64,000 bases of DNA from Gemmatimonas phototrophica (GTDB lineage: Bacteria > Gemmatimonadota > Gemmatimonadetes > Gemmatimonadales > Gemmatimonadaceae): positions 3,534,001 to 3,598,000 of the forward strand of contig NZ_CP011454.1 in assembly GCF_000695095.2 (NCBI RefSeq), written 5' to 3'. The first letter of the stretch is position 1; each line of letters begins with the position of its first letter. The translations under genes were made by a program, and so were the position numbers. Below the pieces are notes generated by a model. That model was not told where the DNA came from. It saw only the letters and a program-made list of their open reading frames with translations, and did not search any database. Positions 42,315-54,113 of this stretch are shown here, piece by piece.

Positions 42315-43442
42315 ATGCACGACGAGTCGATGCACCATGACTTTGACGACGCCGCCTGCGGTTTGCTGACCTGCTCTTCCAGTGGCCAGATCCTTCGGAT
42401 CAACGGCACACTGCGCCATTGGCTTGGCATCCCCGGCGAGTCAACCGTCTCCTCACTGTTCGATGTGCTGACGCCGGCCAGCCTCCTGTTCTTTGAAATG
42501 CAGTTGCGACCATTACTGGCGCTGGGACGTACGGTAGACGGTGCGTTCATCAATTTGCGACATCGTGACGGCAGCCAGTTGCCGGTTGTGCTCAATGCCA
42601 GCCAGCCTCAGGGCAGTCCGCGCATGGCGATGGCCATGATTGTGGTTCGTGAGCGTGAGCAATACGAGGCGTCGCTCCGTCAGTCGCGGGCCGACGCCGA
42701 GGCCGCTCTGGCCGCCATGGCAGCCAGCGCGCATGGTCAGAAAATGCAGGCGGTCGGTCAGATGGCGGCGGGAGTGGCCCATGAGTTCAACAATCTGTTG
42801 GCGGTGATCCGGGGGAATATTTCCTTTGCCCAGCAAGGCGTGACGGACGCGTTGTCGAGTGAGCAACGGATCCTTGAGGATCTGGAGAGTGCCATGACCG
42901 CGACGGACCGGGCCAGTGCCATAGTCCGTCAGCTTCTGGCCTTTACCGGACGGCAGGTTGTCCGGCGCTCAGTAGTGAATCTCAACAGCGTGGTGGATGA
43001 TTCCAGACACCTGGTAGTCACGGCGCTTGGCCGAGATGTCACCTGGCAAACTCGGCTGGCACATGACCTTTGGCCGGTATTCGCCCCAAAGGATCAACTG
43101 CAGCACATACTCACGAACCTCGTCCTGAACGCCCGCGACGCAATTCGCGCGCGAGGTGAGCCTGGATTGATCACCGTCACCACGTCCAACGTGAACGGCA
43201 CAAACGATCATGGTGACAGTGTCCGCCTGCTAGTGGAAGACACCGGCCTTGGTATGCCCGACGACGTAAGGGCGCGCGCCTTTGATCCTTTCTTCACAAC
43301 TAAACCAGTTGGTCAGGGGATGGGGCTTGGTCTGTCGATGGTATACGGAACCATCGACGCCCTGGGCGGGCGTACCACTATTGACAGCTCCGCCGGACAG
43401 GGAACGCGCATCACCATCACTCTGCCCCGCGCGACGACCTAA
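42315..43442 (+). CDS. PAS-containing sensor histidine kinase, partner of the RsbQ-like hydrolase
   Basis: 375 residues. A PAS domain covers about 10-115 (GLLTCSSSGQILRINGTL, WLGIPGESTV), a coiled coil 118-145, then the dimerisation domain with the phosphoacceptor in GVAHEFNNLLAVI (His near 156). The ATPase domain has the N box LTNLVLNARDAI, G1 DTGLGMP, F box FDPFFTTK and G2 GQGMGLGLSMV. No membrane segment and no receiver domain, so it is soluble and needs a separate response regulator, not found next to it. The PAS domain most likely senses the RsbQ-like product. The stop is convergent with mazG. Confidence 0.92.
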   Translation: MHDESMHHDFDDAACGLLTCSSSGQILRINGTLRHWLGIPGESTVSSLFDVLTPASLLFFEMQLRPLLALGRTVDGAFINLRHRDGSQLPVVLNASQPQGSPRMAMAMIVVREREQYEASLRQSRADAEAALAAMAASAHGQKMQAVGQMAAGVAHEFNNLLAVIRGNISFAQQGVTDALSSEQRILEDLESAMTATDRASAIVRQLLAFTGRQVVRRSVVNLNSVVDDSRHLVVTALGRDVTWQTRLAHDLWPVFAPKDQLQHILTNLVLNARDAIRARGEPGLITVTTSNVNGTNDHGDSVRLLVEDTGLGMPDDVRARAFDPFFTTKPVGQGMGLGLSMVYGTIDALGGRTTIDSSAGQGTRITITLPRATT

Positions 43443-43445
43443 TTG

Positions 43446-43772
43446 CTACTCGCTGCGGTTGCGGCTCCGCTCCGGATCGAAGCCCTCGGGATAGCGCTTC
43501 CGCAACTTCTCAATGTTGCGCTGTGCAATGTCTTCGAGCGACAGATCGAGCACGGTGGCAAACGCCCCGATGTACCACAGACAATCGCCCAGCTCCTTCA
43601 CTAGCGCGTCCTTATCCAGCGGCGTCGCGTGAAAGAGATGCTTCTTGATGACTTCGGCCGTTTCGCCGGCCTCTCCGGTGAGCCCCAGGGCCGCATTGGC
43701 CAACTGCTGCTCGTGCGTGCGGTCGCGCCCCAACGTGCGCGCCGCCAGTTCCTGATATTCGTCGAAGTTCAT
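43446..43772 (-). CDS. MazG-like nucleotide pyrophosphohydrolase
   Basis: 108 residues, a single MazG-type helical domain. Metal-binding acidic residues are present in TGEAGETAEVIKKH and ALVKELGDCLWYIG. Such small forms hydrolyse (d)NTPs, often as house-cleaning of non-canonical nucleotides. A -10-like TACATT (43785-43780) is followed by seven bases and the ATG, so it probably has its own leaderless transcript. Stop is three bases from the kinase stop on the other strand. Confidence 0.9.
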   Translation of the reverse strand: MNFDEYQELAARTLGRDRTHEQQLANAALGLTGEAGETAEVIKKHLFHATPLDKDALVKELGDCLWYIGAFATVLDLSLEDIAQRNIEKLRKRYPEGFDPERSRNRSE

Positions 43773-43790
43773 GCCGACGAATGTAACGCG

Positions 43791-44657
43791 CTACGCCGCC
43801 AGGAGAGAGACGGCCTGGGGAATGCCCTCCGCCACTTCCGCTTCCACGTCCTCGATGGCCAGTGGGGTGAGTTGAAGCACGTCCAGCGCCTCCGGCAGGG
43901 GGGTGATGACTTCCACAGTGGCGGTGTACCCCACCCCAATGCGCGCAGCCAGCACGTCGGCCACATGAATCAACGCCGGCAGCCGCTGCTCATGCCAGGC
44001 CAGCGTGCGGAAATCATGATGGTGCTGACAGGCGAGCACAAAGGGGGTGGGGAAATGCCAGGCATCGCAAAGCGCCCCCCCGAAATCTTCGTGGGTGGCG
44101 CCAATCTCGCTCCGCTCCAAGTCGCGGAACGTAGGGCCGTCCGGCTGCCCTGCCCGCTGCACCAAGACCGTGAACTCGGGGAGCCACGCCTGCATGGCCA
44201 CAATCACCCCAACGTCATGCAGCAACCCGGCCAGCATGGCTTCCTCCGGCGACGCCGCGCCGGTACGGACAGCGAGGGTCCGTGCGGCCGTGCCTACCGC
44301 CACACAGTGGTTCCACACGTCGCCCGGATCGAAACCGGGAATGGACCGTCGGCCGCGAAAGAGTCGATGCAGGCTGGCCGCGAGAGCAATATTCCGAATG
44401 GAATCGACTCCCAGCAGGCGAATCGCGGCACGCGGGCTCCCGACCTCACGCTGACGGCGGTAGAACGCGGAGTTCACGACCTTCAGCACACGCGCCGCCA
44501 GCGCCGGGTCCGTGAGCAAAGCGTCGTGCAGGGTGTCTTCGTTAGCCGAAGGATCATCGGCAATTTGCATGATCCGCATGGCAACACTGGGCAGAGTGGC
44601 AATCGACGCCACCCGATCAATGGTGGCGCGCACCACACGATCCGTGGCGGACGTCAT
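43791..44657 (-). CDS. HDOD domain signalling protein
   Basis: 288 residues from the ATG at 44657, overlapping the REC-GGDEF-EAL stop as ATGA and preceded by GGAGG. HDOD features: LPSVAMRIMQIADDPSA, DPALAARVLKVVNSAFY, VGSPRAAIRLLGVDSIRNIAL, and a partial HD site (AGLLHDVGVIVA, ACQHHHDFR). HDOD proteins lack phosphodiesterase activity as a rule and act as output or scaffold modules in cyclic-di-GMP and motility control. Last gene of the three-gene signalling operon. Confidence 0.9.
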   Translation of the reverse strand: MTSATDRVVRATIDRVASIATLPSVAMRIMQIADDPSANEDTLHDALLTDPALAARVLKVVNSAFYRRQREVGSPRAAIRLLGVDSIRNIALAASLHRLFRGRRSIPGFDPGDVWNHCVAVGTAARTLAVRTGAASPEEAMLAGLLHDVGVIVAMQAWLPEFTVLVQRAGQPDGPTFRDLERSEIGATHEDFGGALCDAWHFPTPFVLACQHHHDFRTLAWHEQRLPALIHVADVLAARIGVGYTATVEVITPLPEALDVLQLTPLAIEDVEAEVAEGIPQAVSLLAA

Positions 44658-46443
44658 GCCGCCTCCATGGAGATGGCGGAGGGGCTGCCCATCCATTCCT
44701 CAAACACCCGAGCCTCAAGCGGACGGGCGAGCAGATACCCCTGTCCATACGGGCATCCCAGCGCCTGCAGGAGCACCAGCTGCTCCATATGTTCGATGCC
44801 TTCCGCCACGACCTCGAGCCCAAGGTTGTCGGCGAGGGTCATGACGGCATGCAGCAAGGCGGAATAGCCGCGACCGCGACTTACATTTTCCGTCAGTGCG
44901 CGATCCACTTTCAGCACATCAAAGGGATATTCCTGCAGACAGGACAGCGACGAGTAGCCGGTCCCGAAGTCGTCCATCGCCAATCGAATGCCTTCACGCT
45001 TGAAGGTGGTCAACAGATCCAGGGCCATGGCCCGATGCTGCATGAGTTGCGACTCGGTCACTTCGAGTTGCAGGCACTGCGGAGACATCCCCGTCTCTTC
45101 AAGGATGGCCATCGTGCGCGCGGCTACGGTGGGGTCGGCCAACTGGACACGCGAAAGGTTCACGCTGATGTAGTCGGGGGCCAGGGTCGGCATCTCCCGT
45201 TGCCACTGCACAAACTGCAGGCAGGCCTGCCGGAGCACTTGATCCGACAACGGGAGAATGAGCCGTGTCTCTTCGGCAATGGGGATGAACGCGCCGGGGG
45301 AGATCAGCCCCAAGTCGGGATGTCGCCACCGCACCAGGACTTCCACACTGTGCACCCGGCGATCGTCCAGGGAAATGATGGGCTGGTAGACGAGGAAGAA
45401 CTGGTCTGTACCAATCCCATCGCGCAAGGCATTCTCCAGCCGCACGCGATTGTGAATCGCCTCGCGCATGAACGGCGTGAAGATCACGTAGCAATTCTTG
45501 CCACGCGCCTTGGCTTCGTACATGGCAATATCCGCGTCGCGCAGCATGTTGTCGGAGTCAACATACTCACTGCTGCTGTGGACGATTCCGACACTGGCAC
45601 TGGTGCGCACCGTATGCGCCTGCAGCGCATACGGCTGTTCGAGCATCGGGAGCAGTCGTTCGGCAATGGCGGTCGCCATGTCCACGGTGGGCACATCGTC
45701 CAGGATCACGACAAACTCGTCCCCCCCCAAACGCGCCACGGTTGTCCCACCCGAATCGCGGGTTATGCAGTCCTGCGCGCGCAGGTTGTGACGCAACCGT
45801 CGGGCAATCTCGACGAGCAATTGATCGCCTACTTCGTGCCCAAGGCTGTCGTTGATGAGCTTGAAACGATCAAAATCGATGAACATCACGGCAAATCCGT
45901 ACGCCGGATTTTCGCGCGCACGATCAATGCTGTGTTGCAGACGCAAATGCAGCAACGAGCGATTGGGGAGTCCGGTCAGTGAATCCACATGCGCCGCACG
46001 CCCAAGTTCCGCCAGCATCCGCTGACGATCGATGACCGACTGGACGCGCGCGCGCAGTTCGGCACCGAAGAATGGCTTCCGGATATAGTCGGAGGCACCG
46101 CCGGCAAAGCAGGCCGTCAGGACATCCCGCCGTTCCGTGCCCGTAACAATGATGACCGGCACATTGGCGAGCAACGGCTCACCTTGCAGGCGTTTGAGGA
46201 GCTCTACTCCGGTCGCATCGGGGAGCTCCTGATCCAGCAGGATCAGTTCCGGAGGATGATTCATGGCTTGCGTCACGCCACTTGTACCATCAAAGGCGCT
46301 CTCCAACTGCACCCCCAACGGCCGCAGCATGGCACTCACCAGATTGTGAATGTCCTGATCGTCATCAATCAACAAGACACGGGCCGGATTGCGTGTCTCG
46401 CCGTCCCAATCCGAGCGGCGGCGCTCCGTGCTGATCTCGGTGC

Positions 46444-46447
<4 letters not shown>
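44654..46447 (-). CDS. Response regulator with GGDEF and EAL domains
   Basis: 597 residues. Receiver domain at about 20-140 (VLLIDDDQDIHNLVSAML, phospho-Asp in LILLDQELPD). GGDEF domain at about 155-320 with an intact ARLGGDEFVV. EAL domain at about 335-585 with EVL in the signature place (SVEVLVRWRHP), plus DDFGTGYSSL and VVAEGIEHMEQ, so the metal ligands look present. It could both make and break cyclic di-GMP under control of phosphorylation by the hybrid kinase encoded immediately upstream (ATGA overlap). Which activity dominates cannot be told. Confidence 0.95.
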
Positions 46448-49728
<3,281 letters not shown>

Positions 49729-49861
49729 GGACGCTGGGCGGGTGATGGGCTCGATCCCCCCTTGAGGGGTACGGAGGCGCCAGCGTCGACGACCGGTATT
49801 CCAAGTGTCGGCCCCCGTCGCCCGGAGCTTTAGCAGGCGTCTGGACCCGGGTCCGGTCCGT

Positions 49862-49873
49862 TATATTCCGCCT
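49862..49873 (+). promoter_or_regulatory. -10 hexamer of a leaderless promoter
   Basis: tatatt (49862-49867) is followed by six bases and the ATG at 49874; there is no ribosome binding site. No good -35 is seen. Confidence 0.5.
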
Positions 49874-50122
49874 ATGGCCTGGCTGTCCCTTGCTCTCACC
49901 CTCGCGCTGCGCGCCCTGCTCAACCCTGCCCTGGCAGTGGATCTGCTGCGGGTGGCCTGGCGCTTCCGCCACCGGCATTGGTACCGGCGATTTCCCTTCC
50001 TCCCGTTACCGGCCCAGAGCTATGTGCGCTGGCGCATGTACACCGCCTACGGCGATGAAGGGGCCATTCCCCCGGCCGATGATGTAGTAGCGTTTGCCCG
50101 GTGGGTTGGGCGTCAGCCCTGA
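49874..50122 (+). CDS. Small membrane protein of unknown function, 82 aa
   Basis: I do not recognise it. The first 25 residues are strongly hydrophobic (LSLALTLALRALLNPALAV) and form a membrane anchor. A basic Arg/His/Trp stretch follows (RVAWRFRHRHWYRRFPF), then YVRWRMYTAYGDEGAIPP. The start was chosen for the -10 hexamer seven bases ahead; a longer frame reaches back to 49805. The queG ATG lies eight bases after its stop, so the two are probably co-transcribed. Confidence 0.7.
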   Translation: MAWLSLALTLALRALLNPALAVDLLRVAWRFRHRHWYRRFPFLPLPAQSYVRWRMYTAYGDEGAIPPADDVVAFARWVGRQP

Positions 50123-50129
50123 CCTGTCC

Positions 50130-51212
50130 ATGAGCGCCGGCACCGACCAGCCGTCGTTGTCGCGGCGGTTCCTGGCGCAGGCTTATGCCGCGGGCTTTGA
50201 CGCCGCCGGGATTGCGGCTTTGGGGGAGCCGGCCACGTACGCGGCGTACGCCGACTGGCTGACCGAGGGGCGTCAGGCCGACATGGCCTATTTGACCGGC
50301 GACGGTGCCACCCTGCGGGCCGATACGCGCCTGCCGCATGCCGGGGCCACCCATGCCCTGGTGGTGGCCGCTTCGTACGGTGGCACCGCGCCCACCGGGC
50401 CGGTGGCTCGTTACGCCCGCGGTGACGACTACCACGAGCGGCTGCGGGAACGGCTGCGCGAGTTGCACCGCTGGCTGGAACGGGAGGTGGGGCATGCGGT
50501 GAACGCACGCCCCTACGTGGACAGTGGCCCGGTGCTGGAGCGCGACCTGGCGCAGCGCGCCGGACTTGGATGGATGGGGAAGAACACCATGCTCATCACG
50601 CCACGCGCCGGGTCATTTGTGTTTCTGGCTTCGCTCTTTGTGGAGCTCGACCTTGAGCCGTCGGTTCCGTTTGAGGCCGACCGCTGTGGTACCTGTACCC
50701 GCTGTCTTGATGCCTGCCCCACCGGCGCGTTGCCGGCCCCGCGGGTCCTCGATGCGAACCGGTGCGTCAGCTATCTCACCATTGAGCACCGTCAGAGCAT
50801 ACCCGGCGCGCTCCGCGAGTCGATGGGCGGGCTGCTGTACGGTTGCGACATCTGCAATGATGTGTGTCCGTGGAACCATAAGTTCGCGCGCGATGCGATG
50901 TTTTCCGAGTTCGCGCCACGCGACCTGTTTGCCGAGTCGTACGACCGCGAGGGCGCTCGCGCGCTGGCCCGCGAGCTCCTCATGATGTCGCCGGCCAATT
51001 ACGCGGCGGCCTTCAGGGGCTCAGCGATCAAACGCGCCAAGCTGTGGATGCTGCAGCGCAACGCGTGCGTCGTGCTCGGCAACATTGGCACCGAAGAAGA
51101 TCTCGCGGTATTGGAGGCGATGTGCCAGCACAAGCATGAACTCGTGCGCGAGCACTCACAGTGGGCGGTGGCGCACATCAGGCAAGGATCGGGAAACCAT
51201 CCCTCGCGCTGA
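50130..51212 (+). CDS. queG: Epoxyqueuosine reductase
   Basis: 360 residues from the ATG at 50130. Two 4Fe-4S motifs are present: CGTCTRCLDACPTG and CDICNDVCPWN. The cobalamin-binding catalytic domain has ERDLAQRAGLGWMGKNTMLI, a QueG signature. A C-terminal HEAT-like tail (VVLGNIGTEEDLAVLEAMC) is typical. It reduces epoxyqueuosine to queuosine in the anticodon of His, Asp, Asn and Tyr tRNAs. Neighbouring genes have no queuosine link apart from the small upstream ORF. Confidence 0.96.
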   Translation: MSAGTDQPSLSRRFLAQAYAAGFDAAGIAALGEPATYAAYADWLTEGRQADMAYLTGDGATLRADTRLPHAGATHALVVAASYGGTAPTGPVARYARGDDYHERLRERLRELHRWLEREVGHAVNARPYVDSGPVLERDLAQRAGLGWMGKNTMLITPRAGSFVFLASLFVELDLEPSVPFEADRCGTCTRCLDACPTGALPAPRVLDANRCVSYLTIEHRQSIPGALRESMGGLLYGCDICNDVCPWNHKFARDAMFSEFAPRDLFAESYDREGARALARELLMMSPANYAAAFRGSAIKRAKLWMLQRNACVVLGNIGTEEDLAVLEAMCQHKHELVREHSQWAVAHIRQGSGNHPSR

Positions 51213-51281
51213 TGGCCGGTCGTTGGGGTTCCACCAGGATTTCCCAGCCAGCGTTCGCAGGACCAAGAGCAATTCGCCTGT

Positions 51282-52529
51282 CTACTCGTGCCGAATCGCG
51301 TCGATAGGACTCAGGTGCGACGCCCGACGTGCTGGATACGTGCCGAATACGAGGCCGATGATCACCGCCAACGTGGCCGACATCACCAGCGTCCACGGCG
51401 AAATCACCACCTGCAATCCCTCCGCGTCCACCATCAGGTGCATCACGCCCACCGCCAAGGCGGCGATGGATAGTCCAAGCACAACGCCGAGCCCACTCCC
51501 CACGGCGGAGATGGCCACCGCCTCGGTGAGGAACTGGACGCGAATATCTCGCACATTGGCCCCAATCGCCTTCCGAATGCCGATCTCCCGGGTGCGCTCG
51601 GTCACACTCGCCAGCATGATATTCATGATGCCGATCCCCCCGACGAGCATCGAGATTCCCGCCAGCAATCCGAGAAACAGCTTCATGATGAGAAATGCCC
51701 GCGCAATCTCGGCGAGTTCGGCCTCAGCGACGATAATCTCGATGCGATCCTCCCACCGCTGAAATCGGAGTGCGAGCCAGTCTTCGATTTCACTCGTCAG
51801 CGTCGCCACGGCATCGACCGAACGGGCCTTGAGCGCAATTGACGGTGCCCCGGCGACCGCCGAATTACCCAGGGTCGCTGCCGCCCCCGCGTAGGGAATT
51901 CGTGCCGAGTAGCCGCGCTCGCCTTGGCGGGCGGCAAAAACGCCGATGACCACGCGGGGGAGGGGACCGACCCGTACCTCCTGGCCGATCAACGAAGTGG
52001 CGGGCCGGCCGTCAGCCAATTCTTCCGCGAGGCGCCACGAGAGGACCACCACCGGCGCGTTGGCGAGTGCCTCGCGTGGGGTGAATGATCGGCCGTCCGC
52101 CAGTGGACGTCGATCGGTAATGGCGATGTCTTCGGTGACGGCGGCGATGGTCGCTTTCCGTTGCTTGCCACTCCCCGGCCAGCTGACCCGTGCAGATCCA
52201 CCTCGACTCATGACCGCGGCCTGCGCCGAGGGCGTCTCACGTTTCAGAGATGAAAGGTCGGCCAACGTCAACACAAGGGGATTGCGTACCGGCTCCCAAC
52301 TTCCGTCAATGAGGCGAAACGTGCGCGGTTCGATCGTGACCGATTGCACATCGGTCACCCGGTCGATTTCGCTGCGGACGAAGGCTTGCATCGCATCGCC
52401 GAGCGAGAGGACGGCGACGAGAGCGGCGACCCCGATGATGACCCCCAACGTCGACAGGAGGGTGCGCAGCGGGTTCTCGCGAAGCGCACCTAGACCAACG
52501 GCGGCGGCAGATAGCGATGGGGGAAGCAT
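51282..52529 (-). CDS. MacB-like ABC transporter permease
   Basis: 415 residues. Layout is typical for MacB/LolC-type permeases: a membrane helix at about 22-45 (LSTLGVIIGVAALVAVLSLGD), a periplasmic core to about 280, then three helices (LFLGLLAGISMLVGGIGIMN, AVAISAVGSGLGVVLGLS and a final VMSATLAVIIGLVFG) with the FtsX signature RTREIGIRKAIGAN. Such permeases export peptides, lipoproteins or antibiotics with an ATPase and often a membrane-fusion protein. Neither partner is adjacent, so it must draw on subunits encoded elsewhere. Confidence 0.88.
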   Translation of the reverse strand: MLPPSLSAAAVGLGALRENPLRTLLSTLGVIIGVAALVAVLSLGDAMQAFVRSEIDRVTDVQSVTIEPRTFRLIDGSWEPVRNPLVLTLADLSSLKRETPSAQAAVMSRGGSARVSWPGSGKQRKATIAAVTEDIAITDRRPLADGRSFTPREALANAPVVVLSWRLAEELADGRPATSLIGQEVRVGPLPRVVIGVFAARQGERGYSARIPYAGAAATLGNSAVAGAPSIALKARSVDAVATLTSEIEDWLALRFQRWEDRIEIIVAEAELAEIARAFLIMKLFLGLLAGISMLVGGIGIMNIMLASVTERTREIGIRKAIGANVRDIRVQFLTEAVAISAVGSGLGVVLGLSIAALAVGVMHLMVDAEGLQVVISPWTLVMSATLAVIIGLVFGTYPARRASHLSPIDAIRHE

Positions 52530-52602
52530 TGACTACCCCGTACGGCGGCTGGACCCGGCGGGTTCCAGCGGTCTGCGAGCGCAATCGAGTGGGACCGATA
52601 CC

Positions 52603-54090
52603 TCACGCAATGATATCGTGAATCACCTTGCCGGCCACGTCGGTGAGCCGGAAGTCGCGACCGCTGTAGTTGTACGTCAGCTTCTCGTGGTTGATGCCCA
52701 ACAGGTGCAAAATGGTCGCGTGCAGATCGTGAATGTGCACGGGGTTCTCCGCGACCTTGAAGCCGAAGTCGTCGGTGCGGCCATAGGTCATACCTCCCTT
52801 CACACCGCCGCCCGCCAGCCAGATGCTGAACCCGTGCGGATTGTGATCGCGCCCGTTCGTGACGCGGCCACCCGCGCCGCCGCCGCCGGTCTCCAGCACC
52901 GGCGTGCGTCCGAACTCGGTGCCACACACCACCAGCGTGTCATCCAGCAGTCCGCGTGACTTGAGATCTTTCACCACGGCGGCGAAAGCCCGGTCGGAGT
53001 GCCTAGCGTTCACGCGGTGGCGGTTGATGTCGTCGTGGTGGTCCCACGGGTCACCCTTGGCGTAATAGACCTGCACCATGCGCACCCCTTTCTCCACGAG
53101 CCGCACCGCCATGAGACAGCCGCGCGCCGTGCTTCCCGGGCCATACAAACGCTGCGTCGCCTCGCTCTCCTTGCGAATGTCGAAGACGTCAGGCGCTTCC
53201 GTCTGCATGCGATAGGCGGTTTCCATGGCCTTGATCGCGCCCTCCAGCTCCTCGTCGTTCGGCCCCACGCGCTGCATGCGCAGGCGATTCAACTTTTCCA
53301 CCAGATCCACTTCCTTGCGCTGGTCAGTAAGCGACGTGGAGTCGGAGTGGATGTTGGGAATGAGCTCGTAGGGGTCGAACTCTTCCTCGAGCCGTGGCGC
53401 CTTGTCGGCGATGAACGTGCCCTGGTGCATGGCGGGGAGAAAGCCGTTGCTCCACAGTGGCGGCCCCACCACGGTAGGCTGATCGGGACAGAGCACCACG
53501 AACCCGGGGAGGTTCTTGTTCTCGGTGCCCAGCCCGTAGGTAAGCCAGGCGCCCATGGATGGCCGCCCGGGCTGGATGTGCCCGGTGTTCATGATGAGCA
53601 GCGACGGCTCGTGGTTGGGGATCTCCGTGTGCATCGACCGGATGACGCAGATGTCGTCGGCGATCGACCCCACCTCCGGGAACAGCTCGCTGACTTCGAG
53701 ACCGGACTTCCCGTAGCGCGAAAACTTGAACGGCGACTTCATGAGCGAGCCGGTCTTCCGCTCGGTCTTGATGGCGTTCGGAATGGGCTTCCCGTCGTAC
53801 TTGTCCAGCTCAGGCTTGGGGTCGAAGGTGTCCACCTGCGACACGCCCCCATTCATGAACAGAAAGATCACGTGCTTGGCGCGCGGCTTGAAGTCGGGCT
53901 TGATCACCCGCTCGCCCATCGAGGAAAGCACGGAGCTCGACGCCTCCGCGATGGACGCGCCCACCATCTGCGCGAACGCCATCATGCCAAACCCGGCGCC
54001 CATCGTTCTGAGCGCCTCGCGTCGCGTGCGCGGCTGCGAGTTTACTCCGCAGCCATCGTCATGCCCGCCCGTCCCGTGCCCGTGTGCCAT
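52603..54090 (-). CDS. DUF1501 family protein
   Basis: 495 residues from the ATG at 54090 with AAGGAG upstream. A twin-arginine-like stretch (TRREALRTMGAGFGMMAFAQ) suggests Tat export. The family is related to the alkaline phosphatase/sulfatase fold: VIFLFMNGGVSQVDTFDPKP, GSLMKSPFKFSRYGKSG, CGTEFGRTPVLETG, DHNPHGFSIWLAGGGVKGG. It is common in Planctomycetes and often paired with DUF1549/DUF1553 cytochromes, as here, where that gene ends 23 bases upstream. The activity is not established. The residue run HGHGTGGHDDGCG at the N-terminus is unusual. Confidence 0.9.
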   Translation of the reverse strand: MAHGHGTGGHDDGCGVNSQPRTRREALRTMGAGFGMMAFAQMVGASIAEASSSVLSSMGERVIKPDFKPRAKHVIFLFMNGGVSQVDTFDPKPELDKYDGKPIPNAIKTERKTGSLMKSPFKFSRYGKSGLEVSELFPEVGSIADDICVIRSMHTEIPNHEPSLLIMNTGHIQPGRPSMGAWLTYGLGTENKNLPGFVVLCPDQPTVVGPPLWSNGFLPAMHQGTFIADKAPRLEEEFDPYELIPNIHSDSTSLTDQRKEVDLVEKLNRLRMQRVGPNDEELEGAIKAMETAYRMQTEAPDVFDIRKESEATQRLYGPGSTARGCLMAVRLVEKGVRMVQVYYAKGDPWDHHDDINRHRVNARHSDRAFAAVVKDLKSRGLLDDTLVVCGTEFGRTPVLETGGGGAGGRVTNGRDHNPHGFSIWLAGGGVKGGMTYGRTDDFGFKVAENPVHIHDLHATILHLLGINHEKLTYNYSGRDFRLTDVAGKVIHDIIA

Positions 54091-54113
54091 ATGGTGCTCC
54101 TTGAAAGCGCGTG

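Noticed and set aside
45330-45360. EAL domain judged degenerate because the signature reads EVL.
   Set aside because: The essential Glu is kept and EVL variants are common among active enzymes; the other metal-site motifs are intact.
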